Part shown: one piece after another, positions 10,205 to 19,928 of the stretch | Layout of the letters: the number at the start of each line of letters is the position of its first letter | How positions within the stretch are numbered: the stretch's first letter is position 1 | NCBI RefSeq assembly: GCF_022965805.1 | Contig: NC_133118.1 | Coordinates: 5,921,057 to 5,985,056, forward strand | From: Primulina eburnea | Taxonomy: Eukaryota > Streptophyta > Magnoliopsida > Lamiales > Gesneriaceae | Length of the DNA stretch: 64,000 nucleotides | Direction of reading: 5' to 3' | Made by a program: the position numbers and the translations under genes | The notes under the pieces: generated by a model | The model's input: only the letters and a program-made list of their open reading frames with translations | The model's database searches: none | What the model was told of the DNA's origin: nothing

Positions 10205-10636
10205 ATGTCGAATTCAAGCGGTTCCAGTGCCTGCAGCAGCACACATGTCCTGGTGACCCCGGAGATGCGTCCTCATGTGGAGGAACTGAAGAGGGAAATC
10301 GAGGAACATATATGGGCGAAGGTCATGGCCGTGCGGGACAAGGTTCATGACTTGGATTATACCTATCGCAATCGCTTGGCCACTACTCGCGCGCAAAGAG
10401 CCAGAGCGAGGAAGTATATCCGAGAATTCGTAGTAGACCGGGTGACCGATCTAGTTGACGATGAAGTTCTGCTGCACATGATGCTGTGGAAAGAGTGGCA
10501 TGCCCTGGACAAGATAATGAAGAATGAATTCTTCATTGACCTCCGCATTCACGAATTAACTAATTGGATAACGGAGTGGCAGGATTCTGTATCTAACATA
10601 ATGGATCCCATAACTTTTCGCCGCTATTTTATGTAA
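10205..10636 (+). CDS. Antisense gene 3 of the Tat element, 143-aa protein of unknown function
   Basis: ATG 10205 follows its TATA box closely. The protein opens with a Ser-rich stretch (MSNSSGSSACSS), like the start of the large antisense protein at 11245 (MSNSTSSTSG), then gives HVEELKREIEEHIWAKVMA, TRAQRARARKY, DDEVLLHMMLWKEW and a C-terminal NWITEWQD helix. All these blocks have counterparts in gene 2. It looks helical and cytosolic or nuclear; no catalytic motif is visible. The shared N-terminal serine start and the shared promoter sequence suggest all four antisense genes descend from one cassette, which is inference. Confidence 0.65.
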   Translation: MSNSSGSSACSSTHVLVTPEMRPHVEELKREIEEHIWAKVMAVRDKVHDLDYTYRNRLATTRAQRARARKYIREFVVDRVTDLVDDEVLLHMMLWKEWHALDKIMKNEFFIDLRIHELTNWITEWQDSVSNIMDPITFRRYFM

Positions 10637-10737
10637 TGGAAATTTTATCGACTTCTATCGCTTTACTCTTCTGCAAATAAATCTTGTGCGAATTTATGCG
10701 GACCGAATCAATAGACTTACAGTTATTTGTAATAACA

Positions 10738-10905
10738 TGATCCCCCCGAACTTAAAATATAATCCCGGGCTATCGAACCTTTTGACTATAACAAGATGCC
10801 GGGGTCTCGGATTATTCGGACTTAGAAATCTCCGTCCTGGGTCTTTAGGTTCCCGAGCTATGAAACGAACTTGCCGAGTTCTCCTAAACCTCCCGGCCTA
10901 TCCAC
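10738..10905 (+). repeat. Third minisatellite block, degenerate
   Basis: Scattered matches to the 36-bp unit (CCCCGAACTTA, TGCCGGGGTCTCGGATTATT, CTAAACCTCCCGGCCTA) show a decayed version of the arrays at 8689 and 9657, in the same position between antisense gene 3 and the next promoter. Confidence 0.65.
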
Positions 10906-11093
10906 ACGTTACTACAACGACACGTGTTCATCTATCCCGACGGCTAGTAATGTTTCGTATTCCGAGGAGATAAAACATCATGACATCTCGATCTGTGTAA
11001 CTGTCTTTTCGTTCTGCCCGTCGCAACTTTCGAGGCGCATCGAAACCGCACACGCGTTCACTCAATCGACGGTTCCGATCATTCCCCATCTCT

Positions 11094-11101
11094 TATATAT
11101 A
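11094..11101 (+). promoter_or_regulatory. TATA box of the large antisense gene
   Basis: TATATATA lies 151 bp before ATG 11245. The sequence before it (TTTCGTATTCCGAGGAGATA through CTCGATCTGTGTAACTGTC) aligns with the equivalent regions before antisense genes 1-3. Confidence 0.55.
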
Positions 11102-11244
11102 GCGACCCTAGGTTTTCCCAAAAATCACTTTCAAATTAGCGTTCTCGGCGAAGCCCTTGCAAATTCTCTTCTCGCAGTTCCGGCATTCAAAGTTTCCTTG
11201 CTCCGACGATCTTCCACCGCATTTGTAAGTTTTTTCTTTTCCTT

Positions 11245-13671
11245 ATGTCTAATTCTACTTCTTCTACTTCCGGGGCCAATGCTCGAGGTTCGTCTGGGTA
11301 TGAATCCGCCGCCCTTCGTTCTGATTCGTCTCCTTCTCCTACTTCTCGTCGCCCTTCTACCCAGACTGTCCAAAAACCTATAATCTTAAAACCCCAATCT
11401 TCCTCGAGACCTTCTAAACCTTCTTCTTCGGGCATATCCCGTATCCCAAAAAAGGATAAGGGTAAGGGTAAAGCCCGGGCTTCCGACCACCCTTTAACCG
11501 AGGCCTCCGAGATTCCATGGTTCTCTTCTCTGAAAAGCTCCCTGCGACCCGGAGCAGAAAAAGAACTTCGAACCCTAGGGGTCATTCCTTCTTCTTATCC
11601 TATTCTTATACCCGGACCTTCTGACCGGGCTGATCAACCCCCCTCGGGTTATATTACCTTTTTTCGAGATCAACTCCGCAACGGTCTTCGATTTCCCATT
11701 GCTCCGTTCTACATCGAGGTTGCCAAATTTTTTGGTGTACCTATCAATCAATTTCATCCCAACTCTTTCCGGATCATGGCTTCGGTTTTTGTTCTCTTCC
11801 GTACGCATGATCTGGTAATAAATTCCAAAGTTCTGCATTATTTCTTTATTTGTAGATTAGGAGATAATGCCTTTTCCCTTTCTGCTCGGCTTAATGCCCG
11901 CTTTCTTGATGACATCCCTTCCTCTCAAAAGGGGTGGAAAGGAAGATATTTTTTCATTCGTCTCCCGGGCTCTCTTGATTGTTCAACCGAGTTCCTCCCT
12001 TCTCTTCCTCAACAGCCAGAACTTCCTCAGGCGTACAAGTCTGAAGAATTTTACATCCGAAGCCTCGCCCTGGTAGAGGGTAGAAAGTTTTCTTCCTCCG
12101 TCCTTATCGCCCAAGAACAACTGGTTGCTTATCGTTTAAGTGCCCGGGTTGAGGACCCGATTGAGCAAGTGATTGATGAAGTTGCTGGCTCGGGCCGTCA
12201 ACCTGGTAACTTTCCTTTACATGTTGTGCGATTGCTCCCTGACTTTGTATTTGCATTTGGATTTTACCCTTGCCTGCTCCTTATGCAGATTTAATGGAAG
12301 AGGCTTTTGCCAAAAGATGGGCAGCCGAGAAGGCGGCCAAGGAGAAGAAAAGGGCAGCCCGAAAGGCCGCTGCTGAAAAGAGAGCGGAGGATGTGGCTGC
12401 CCGGGCGAAGGAGACGGCCCGGGTGCAATTTGAACTTAAGAGAACGGCGCCTGAATCCAGGGAGGATGATGAGGACCTCCTCCCCCTTAGCCAAAGGCCA
12501 AGAAGAGTTACGACCATCCCGGTGGTGACTCTCAGCGAGGATGATCAAGCGGGAGGCCAGGCTTCCTTTCAAGCGATTCAGTCAGACACGCCTCCCCTTA
12601 TGCGCGATGACCAGGCACCCCTCCAAGAACCTTCACAGGAACCGCTCCAAGGGCCTCTCCCAGAATCCTTCCAGGGGCCTCTCCCAGAATTTTTCCAGGG
12701 GCCCTTCCTCCCTTCGCAGCCCAGCGGGTCTGTCTTCTCCACCGAGGGAGCCTCCTGGGTTGGGGCAGACTTCCTCAAGGGAATGCTCCTTCCTACTGAC
12801 CAGGCCTTCCTGAAGAGCATGCCGCCAACCCCTCGATGCCTGGGTGGCCTGAACAAACTTCTGGCTGTAAGCTTCTCTCTTCCCCTATCTTCTCTCCCTT
12901 TTTTTTTTTATATGGCCTTGCCAACCCTGCCTTCTCTCTGAAAAATAGGGTGCACATATGTTAATGTCAGCCTATGAGGAGGTGTCCTCCTTAGCCAACC
13001 ACCAGGCTCCCCAACTCCGGGTCTTCCAAGAGACGAACGAGCTTATTCAAGCGGAGCTTGCTCAATTGAAGGGATTCCATTCGGAGACAGTGGCAACCCT
13101 TCAAGGCTCTGTGGAGTCTGCTCAGGCGGAGCTGGCCAAAGCCCGGGAGGAATTAAATGAAAGTCACATCAGGGAGGAAACTCTTCAAAGGCATCAGTCG
13201 ATTCTTGATCGCAAGAACGCCTCCCTGATAGATGCCATAGAAGAACAAATGTCCCGGGCTGAAAGAGCCGAGAAGGCTCTAGCCGAGTCTGAGCGCCAAA
13301 AAGAGCAACTGCGGACTTCCTTCCTGGAATCCTCAGAATTCAAGGCGGCCGTTGAGAATCGAGCTTATCCTTTCTTTAAGACTGGCTTCAAAAGATGCCT
13401 TCAACAATTCCAGGAAGCCGAGCTTATCCCCAAGGATAGAACCAACTTTCCAGACTTCGGGCTAGCCATTGCATCTCTTGCAGGAGCCGGGGTGGGAGGC
13501 AACGAGGGTACATCCGAAGAGGAGGACGGAGAGGAACCGGTAGAGGAGGAGAAACAGGAGGAGTCCGTAGAGGGGGAGGAAGAAGAAGAACCTGGAGAGG
13601 GAGAAGCAGGGCAAATAGAGAAGCCGACAGAGGAGGCGAAAGAACCAGAAAACAGCCCTCTGCTGATATAG
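11245..13671 (+). CDS. Large antisense protein of the Tat element (Transposase_28-like), 3 exons, 753 aa
   Basis: Three exons join in frame: 11245-12205, 12289-12866 and 12949-13671. Introns are 83 and 82 bp with GT-AG ends; phases are 1 and 0, and each join is supported by continuation of the frame. Residues 1-90 are Ser/Pro-rich and basic. Residues about 95-260 resemble the family Pfam calls 'putative gypsy type transposon' (Transposase_28), with core PSGYITFFRDQLRNGLRFP and a following NQFHPNSFRIMAS. Exon 2 encodes an Ala/Lys/Arg helix and a Gln/Pro repeat. Residues about 525-620 look like a coiled coil, and the tail is very acidic. Proteins of this family are known from additional ORFs of Tat-type elements; their job is not established. 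The gene converges on gag-pol. No lesion was seen. Confidence 0.75.
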
Positions 13672-13980
13672 AATAGGCTTGTCCTCTTTTCATTTTTAAG
13701 TTCACTCCCTGCCTTCGGGCTTTGTAGTAATGGAATATTTTCTTTCCTTTTATCCTTCTTCGCAATATTTACAAAAATTCAGTACTCGCTCCTTATATGA
13801 TCAGGACATTCTCGTTCTAACAAATCTAACGATTTTCCAAGTGTTGAGAACTAACTAAGATACCAAATTATGTGAACGGGTATTAGCCTTCCGCACTTTA
13901 AATGGATATCTGTGATGTGAATGCCTGGAACGAACGGACACTTAACAGGATGTAGTGCTCTAGGTTTATGAGGAGCCAAG
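13672..13980 (+). other. 3' flank of the large antisense gene
   Basis: T-rich sequence after the TAG at 13671; likely 3' UTR. No further gene visible before the 102-bp array. Confidence 0.4.
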
Positions 13981-14583
13981 GTGCAGAACTTTAAGCCGAG
14001 GAACAGGTCCCGGGGCTTTGGAATGGTCGAGGTACGGAGCCCCGAGCCAGGGAGTAGAAACCTGGGCTTATGTAGAACTAAGGTACGGAACCTTAGGCCG
14101 GGGAACAGGTCCCGGGACTTTGGAATGGTCGAGGTACGGAGCCCCGAGCCAGGGAGTAGAACCCTGGGCTTATGTAGAACTAAGGTACGGAACCTTAGGC
14201 CGGGGAACAGGTCCCGGGACTTTGGAATGGTCGAGGTACGGAGCCCCGAGCCAGGGAGTAGAACCCTGGGCTTATGTAGAACTAAGGTACGGAACCTTAG
14301 GCCGGGGAACAGGTCCCGGGACTTTGGAATGGTCGAGGTACGGAGCCCCGAGCCAGGGAGTAGAACCCTGGGCTTATGTAGAACTAAGGTACGGAACCTT
14401 AGGCCGGGGAACAGGTCCCGGGACTTTGGAATGGTCGAGGTACGGAGCCCCGAGCCAGGGAGTAGAACCCTGGGCTTATGTAGAACTAAGGTACGGAACC
14501 TTAGGCCGGGGAACAGGTCCCGGGACTTTGGAATGGTCGAGGTACGGAGCCCCGAGCCAGGGAGCAGAACCCTGGGCTTATGT
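13981..14583. repeat. Six-copy 102-bp tandem array, hairpin-rich
   Basis: Six head-to-tail units of 102 bp, nearly identical internally, the first more diverged. Each unit contains the perfect palindrome GTCCCGGGAC and the inverted repeats GCCAGGG-7 nt-CCCTGGG and AAGGT-5 nt-ACCTT. It sits between the convergent 3' ends of the large antisense gene and gag-pol. Its open frames on the plus strand come from the 34-codon period and show no protein-like composition. Confidence 0.93.
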
Positions 14584-14681
14584 CTCCTGAGTTTTACACA
14601 ATATCACTTATAGTAGGCAAAAGAATGAGGAAAACGATCCTTTATTATTTTTTCAAAGTGAAAATTACAGCTGTACATTGG

Positions 14682-17600
14682 CTAAGCGTAATATTTCTTC
14701 AAATGAAGTACATTCCAAGGTCTCTTAAGAAGTTTACCCTGAGCATCTTCTAGGTAAAAGGATCCTGAACTGACTCTCTTAATGATTTTGTAAGGCCCCT
14801 CCCATCGAGCTTCGAGCTTGCCCACGTCCCCAGCTGGATTAACCTTCTTCATCACCAAGTCCCCTATCTGCAAGTCTCGAACTCGGACCTTTTTGTTGTA
14901 GGATTTCATGACCCGGTTTCGATATGCCTCCATCCGGATCATGGCTTGGTCCCTCTTTTCTTCTAATAGATCCAGTTCCAATGCACGGCTACCCTCATTG
15001 TTGCTCGGGTAAGACTCTACCCGGGCAGATGTTTGACCGATCTCAACAGGAAGGATGGCCTCAGATCCATACACCAAGCTGAATGGAGTTTCTTGGGTAG
15101 GTGCCCGAGGAGTAGTCCTGTATGCCCATAGTACACTGGGTAATTCTTCTACCCAGTCCTTCCCTTTGCTTTGCAGTCTGGTCTTTAAAGCCTGCACAAT
15201 GATTCTGTTTACAACTTCTGTCTGCCCATTGGCCTGAGGGTACGCAACGGAAGTGAAGGACTGGGTGATCTTCATTTCCTGGCACCAAGACGTTATTTCT
15301 TTTCCTTGAAACTGTCTCCCATTATCCGAGATCAATCGCCGGGGTATGCCGAAGCGACATACTATATTCTTCCATAAGAATTTCAAAACCTCTTGCTCGG
15401 TGATTTTAGCCAAGGGCTCGGCTTCCACCCATTTGGAGAAGTAATCCACAGCCACCAACAGGAATTTTTTCTGGGCCCGAGCAACTGGCAATGGGCCGAC
15501 TATATCCATACCCCACTGATCAAAAGGACAAGACGCCCAAATAGGCTTCATAGGAGTGGCTGGGCTGTGCTGAAAGTTGGAATGGTGTTGACAGCTTTCA
15601 CAAGTCCGGACCACTCGAGCTGAATCATGGTGAAGAGTCGGCCACCAGAACCCGGCTAGCATCGCTTTCCGAGCTAAAGATGTCCCCCCCAAATGCTCAC
15701 CACAGCATCCTTCATGAATCTCTTGAAGAACATAAATCTCTTCCTTCCCGCTCAAACACTTCAATAATGGTCCCTGGAATGATCTCCGGTATAAGATATT
15801 ATTTAAGAGAACAAACCTGGGGGCTTGTCTTTTTATTTTCTGTGCTCGAGCTCTCTCCTCGGGCAATTCGTTGTCCCGGATGAATTTGATCAGAGGGGTC
15901 ATCCAAGAATCCTCGGGTATTGTCAACATTTCTTCTTCTTCAATAGTTAAAACTGCTCGGGAAACAAATAAAACCTCCCGGGTGCTGTCTTCCGACAAAG
16001 AAGCAGCCATTTTTGCTAGGGCATCAGCCTCTCCATTTTCTTCTCGGGGTATCTGTTCGATGCTCCAATCCACAAATATGACTGTCTGGGCTTTGATGAG
16101 ATGCAAATATTTGAGCATTTTGTCGTCTTTGACCTCATACACGCCCTTGATCTGCTGAGTAATCAATTGTGAATCGGAATACAATATAATCCTAGCCGCT
16201 CCGATTTCTCGAGCAGCTCGGATGCCGGCTAGAACAGCCTCATATTCTGCTTCATTATTTGTTACCCGGGAACCAATCTTGACTGCCAATTTAATCTTCT
16301 CTCCCGATGGGGAGATCATCACGACTCCGACTCCACATCCAAGCAAACAAGAAGCCCCATCTACAAACACCCTCCATCTCTCTTCCTCGGCAGGTTGAAT
16401 CATCTCAGATAAGAAATCGGATAAAGCTTGCGCTTTTATGGCCAGCCGGGGCTTATACTCAATATCGTATTCCCCCAATTCCACATTCCATTTGACCATC
16501 CGCCCGGATACTTCAGAGTGTGTCATAATCCTTCCAAGCGGGCTGTTAGTAAGAACAATAATAGGATGTGATAGGAAATAAGGCCGCAATTTCCGGGCAG
16601 TCACAACTAAAGCCAGGGCCATCTTCTCCACTTCACTATACCGCAGCTCGGGACCTCTTAGGGCGTGACTGACGTAATATACAGGCTTTTGATCCGAGCC
16701 CTCTTCCTTTATTAAGACAGAGCTGACAGCATATTCAGTAGTGGATAAATATACAAACAATTTATCCCCGGGCTCAGGCTTTACCAGAACTGGAAGCTCG
16801 GCTAGATGCTTTTTAAGATCTTGGAAAGCCTGCTCGCACTTGTCATCCCATCCGAACTTTTGGGCTTTTCTGAGAACCTGAAAGAAAGGATAACTTCTGT
16901 GGGCTGACCGAGATATAAACCGAGATAGGGAGGCAATTCTCCCGGTCAGCTTCTGCACTTCTTTGACAGATTGGGGAGAAGGCATACATAAAACAGACTT
17001 CACTTTTTCTTGGTTGACCTCGATCCCCCGCTCTGTCACTATAAAGCCCAAGAACTTACCACTCTTGACTCCAAAAATACATTTAGCAGGATTGAGCTTG
17101 ATCCCATAAGATGTCAGAGTGGTAAAGGTTTCTTCCAAATCAGCAATAAAATCCATCACCTCTTTTGACTTTCCCAGAATATCATCCACATATACCTCCA
17201 GATTCCTCCCCAGCTGCTTCTCAAAGACTTTATCCATTAAACGCTGATATGTGGCCCCTGCATTTTTCAACCCGAAAGGCATCACAACATAACAAAATGT
17301 ACCTCCCGAGGTGATGAAACTGGCCTTGTCTTGATCATTTTTTGCTAAGGGAATTTGATGATATCCCTGATAAGCATCCATGAAACTGAGCAGCTCGAAG
17401 CCTGAGGTGGAATCCACCAACTGGTCAATCCGGGGCAATGGGTAATGATCCTTGGGACAAGCTTTATTGAGGTCCCGAAAATCAACACACATCCTCCATT
17501 TCCCGGTAGCTTTGGGTACCAGCACCACATTCGAGAGCCAGGTAGGAAATTGCACCTCCCGGATGTGGCCGGCTTGCAGCAACTCTTTCACCTGTTCATC

Positions 17601-19889
17601 AATAACTTTGTCTTTCTCGGGACCAAAGTGTCTCTTCTTCTGTTTGATCGGGTGAGCTCCTGGGAGAATGTTTAATTGATGCTCAGATATCAGGGGTGAA
17701 ATCCCTGTTAGTTCCTGCTGGGACCAGGCAAACACATGAATATTAGTCTTTAAACAGTTAAGTAAACTGACCCGGGTGGATATATCGAGGTCTCGGGCCA
17801 CCCGGATCTGTCGGCCTGGTCCTATCTCCACAGCTTCCTGTTCTTCCTCTGCCACAAAGTGGACTTCTCCTTTCTCCACTCCACCCTTCCAAACTTCCTC
17901 CACCCTGGGTTTCTTCCCCTCCTTTTTTGATTTGCCCTGATCTGCCCGGATACCTTCCACATAACATTTTCGGGAAGAGGGCTGATCTCCACGAACTTCT
18001 CCCACCTGGTTCCCCACTGGAAATTTGATCTTTTGATGATAAGTAGACGCTACTGCCCTCAACTCATTCATGACCGGCCTTCCCAGAATGATATTGTAAG
18101 ATGATGGGGAGTCCACCACTGTGAAGGGGGTCATAACCGTTTTCTTGATGTCCCGGGAGCCTAGAGTGAGTGGCAGAACAATTTCTCCCTCCGGATAAAC
18201 TGCATGTCCCGCAAAACCAAAAAGGGCAGTCTCCACAGCTTCCAACTTAAACCCTTGCAAATCCATCTGCACTAAGGCATCTTTGAAAATCACATTGACT
18301 GAACTGCCGGAATCCACGAAGACTCTCAGGATGTCGTAATTGGCCACCCGGGCTTGGATAACCAAAGCGTCATTGTGGGGCATGTTTATTCCCTTCAGGT
18401 CCTCCGGGCCAAAACTGATCACGGCCTCGTTCCTTCTAGATCCCTCCACCTCCAGACACTCCCGCCTACTTCTTGATTTCCTGGCCCGATTTGAATCTCC
18501 ATCGGTGGATCCTCCCGATATCATCTTAATCACTCCAGCAACAGGGGACGAAGGGCTCCTCTTCTCAGGTTCCGGCTCCCTCCTCCTACCCATATGATTT
18601 CCCGGGTTGTTTCTTGAGTCTACTCGAGCATGAGATACTGGCGGCCGGGGGGTCCAAGGTGGACCTCTCGACCTTTTGGTGTACTGGTCATGCCCCTGGT
18701 TGGTGGGTGGGACATAACTTCTTTTCAAATCCTTACAATTCTCGGTGTTATGCTGACACACACCATGCCTGGTGCAAAATCCACTTTTCCCGGGTTGGGA
18801 CAGCTGATGACTGGGAATCGAATCCCTACTGCATTCCTGCACTTCTCTTTCTCGGATAGTTTTCAAAGGCACATGCGGGGAAAAGTGCCCTGGATTACCC
18901 CGCCGTGGTCCCCTCTCCTCGGGCTTAGGTGCCCGGTCCCCTCTTTCCTTCCTGATGGCTTCCCTCTTTTGTTTCTGGGCTTCTTCCATATTGATATACT
19001 TCTCTGCCCTAGACAGCAAATCCTCAAAATCTTCAGGCACTTTTTTCGTTAATGACTTGAAGAACTCACTCTCTTTTAGGCCTTGAGTGAAGGCAGTAGT
19101 TTTTGTCTCTGCAGCACAAGTTGGCACATCCAAGGCCACTTTGTTAAACCTCTTGATATACATCCTCAAACTTTCCTCCGGTCCCTGTCTCACTTCGAAC
19201 AGACTGAAAGCAGTTTTCTTATATTTCTTACTGCTGCTGAAATGGTGTAAGAAGGCTTTCTGAAAATCCTCAAATGATTTAATACTCAATGGAGCCAATC
19301 CGTCAAACCATCTCTGAGCTGAGTCCACCAGCGTGGTTAAAAACACTTTACACTTGATCCTATCAGTGTAACAGTGCAGCATAGCCATATTCTCGAACCT
19401 GGCCAGGCGTTCTTCCGGGTCCTCGTTTCCATCATACGCCCTTACTTCAGCAGATTTAAAGTTTCCAGGAAGAGGTTCCCGGATGATAGCTTCAGCAAAC
19501 GGGCGTCCTTTGACAGACGTCCGAGAAGAACCACGATTTTCCAGCTGTCCTTCCAGGACTTTCATTTTCTGTTTTAACTCCAGCATTTCCTCGACCATTG
19601 TTGGTGACTTAGAACCAGCAGAGGATTCCTCCACTTCTCCCCTCTTCTCCTCCTCCCTCAATTCTTGCTGCTGCTCCTGTTCTTTTTCTGGTTCTTTCTC
19701 GAGTGGTATATCATGGTGGGAAGCTTCCCGCCTGGCCATAGCTCTCTCTATGGCTTCGTTAATGCGTCTATCAAACTCCGCTGGAGTCATAGTGATAAGA
19801 TCGGGAGGGGCGTCCTCTTGTCTTGAATGATTCGCGTCAACTCCCTGGACCCGGGAAGTGTTCTGGTTAGTTTTTCTCGTGTGAGCCAT
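14682..19889 (-). CDS. gag-pol: Gag-Pol polyprotein of the Tat element, 1735 aa, intact
   Basis: One open frame starts 38 bases after the primer-binding site begins. Gag: an acidic coiled region 60-120, retrotrans_gag about 155-300, and a CX2HX4HX4C knuckle at 372-385. Protease: DSGSS at 526-530. Reverse transcriptase about 750-960, with FRDLNKACP (804-812), FGLKNAG and YVDD at 900-903. The RNase H attached to RT (about 1040-1160) has lost its first Asp (STTEYAVSS). A second, archaeal-type RNase H follows (1170-1295) with D1177, E1215, D1239 and D1289. Integrase has H1392, H1399, C1430, C1433 and a DD35E triad D1462, D1522, E1558. The dual RNase H is the hallmark of the Tat lineage. Gag and Pol are not separated by a stop or frameshift, so Gag excess must come from processing or another route. 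All visible catalytic residues of RT, the second RNase H and integrase are kept, so the product may be active. Confidence 0.96.
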   Translation of the reverse strand: MAHTRKTNQNTSRVQGVDANHSRQEDAPPDLITMTPAEFDRRINEAIERAMARREASHHDIPLEKEPEKEQEQQQELREEEKRGEVEESSAGSKSPTMVEEMLELKQKMKVLEGQLENRGSSRTSVKGRPFAEAIIREPLPGNFKSAEVRAYDGNEDPEERLARFENMAMLHCYTDRIKCKVFLTTLVDSAQRWFDGLAPLSIKSFEDFQKAFLHHFSSSKKYKKTAFSLFEVRQGPEESLRMYIKRFNKVALDVPTCAAETKTTAFTQGLKESEFFKSLTKKVPEDFEDLLSRAEKYINMEEAQKQKREAIRKERGDRAPKPEERGPRRGNPGHFSPHVPLKTIREREVQECSRDSIPSHQLSQPGKSGFCTRHGVCQHNTENCKDLKRSYVPPTNQGHDQYTKRSRGPPWTPRPPVSHARVDSRNNPGNHMGRRREPEPEKRSPSSPVAGVIKMISGGSTDGDSNRARKSRSRRECLEVEGSRRNEAVISFGPEDLKGINMPHNDALVIQARVANYDILRVFVDSGSSVNVIFKDALVQMDLQGFKLEAVETALFGFAGHAVYPEGEIVLPLTLGSRDIKKTVMTPFTVVDSPSSYNIILGRPVMNELRAVASTYHQKIKFPVGNQVGEVRGDQPSSRKCYVEGIRADQGKSKKEGKKPRVEEVWKGGVEKGEVHFVAEEEQEAVEIGPGRQIRVARDLDISTRVSLLNCLKTNIHVFAWSQQELTGISPLISEHQLNILPGAHPIKQKKRHFGPEKDKVIDEQVKELLQAGHIREVQFPTWLSNVVLVPKATGKWRMCVDFRDLNKACPKDHYPLPRIDQLVDSTSGFELLSFMDAYQGYHQIPLAKNDQDKASFITSGGTFCYVVMPFGLKNAGATYQRLMDKVFEKQLGRNLEVYVDDILGKSKEVMDFIADLEETFTTLTSYGIKLNPAKCIFGVKSGKFLGFIVTERGIEVNQEKVKSVLCMPSPQSVKEVQKLTGRIASLSRFISRSAHRSYPFFQVLRKAQKFGWDDKCEQAFQDLKKHLAELPVLVKPEPGDKLFVYLSTTEYAVSSVLIKEEGSDQKPVYYVSHALRGPELRYSEVEKMALALVVTARKLRPYFLSHPIIVLTNSPLGRIMTHSEVSGRMVKWNVELGEYDIEYKPRLAIKAQALSDFLSEMIQPAEEERWRVFVDGASCLLGCGVGVVMISPSGEKIKLAVKIGSRVTNNEAEYEAVLAGIRAAREIGAARIILYSDSQLITQQIKGVYEVKDDKMLKYLHLIKAQTVIFVDWSIEQIPREENGEADALAKMAASLSEDSTREVLFVSRAVLTIEEEEMLTIPEDSWMTPLIKFIRDNELPEERARAQKIKRQAPRFVLLNNILYRRSFQGPLLKCLSGKEEIYVLQEIHEGCCGEHLGGTSLARKAMLAGFWWPTLHHDSARVVRTCESCQHHSNFQHSPATPMKPIWASCPFDQWGMDIVGPLPVARAQKKFLLVAVDYFSKWVEAEPLAKITEQEVLKFLWKNIVCRFGIPRRLISDNGRQFQGKEITSWCQEMKITQSFTSVAYPQANGQTEVVNRIIVQALKTRLQSKGKDWVEELPSVLWAYRTTPRAPTQETPFSLVYGSEAILPVEIGQTSARVESYPSNNEGSRALELDLLEEKRDQAMIRMEAYRNRVMKSYNKKVRVRDLQIGDLVMKKVNPAGDVGKLEARWEGPYKIIKRVSSGSFYLEDAQGKLLKRPWNVLHLKKYYA

Positions 19890-19910
19890 ATCAACGCCTT
19901 AGTCTCAAGT

Positions 19911-19927
19911 TCCCACAGACGGCGCCA
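19911..19927 (-). promoter_or_regulatory. Primer-binding site of the Tat element
   Basis: One base inside the 5' LTR, the minus strand reads TGGCGCCGTCTGTGGGA. The first nine bases match the complement of the plant tRNA-Asp 3' end; later positions match only in part. This is the usual site of Tat-type elements. Confidence 0.85.
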
Positions 19928-19928
19928 A

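Noticed and set aside
13981..14583. CRISPR-like array
   Set aside because: Units are contiguous without unique spacers, and the window is plant nuclear DNA.
13981..14613. Two overlapping plus-strand frames of 190-210 aa
   Set aside because: They are produced by the 102-bp (34-codon) repeat; both frames are equally open and neither looks like a protein.
15055..19830. Many frames opposite or overlapping gag-pol
   Set aside because: They are shadows of the 1735-codon frame, which contains all retroelement domains.
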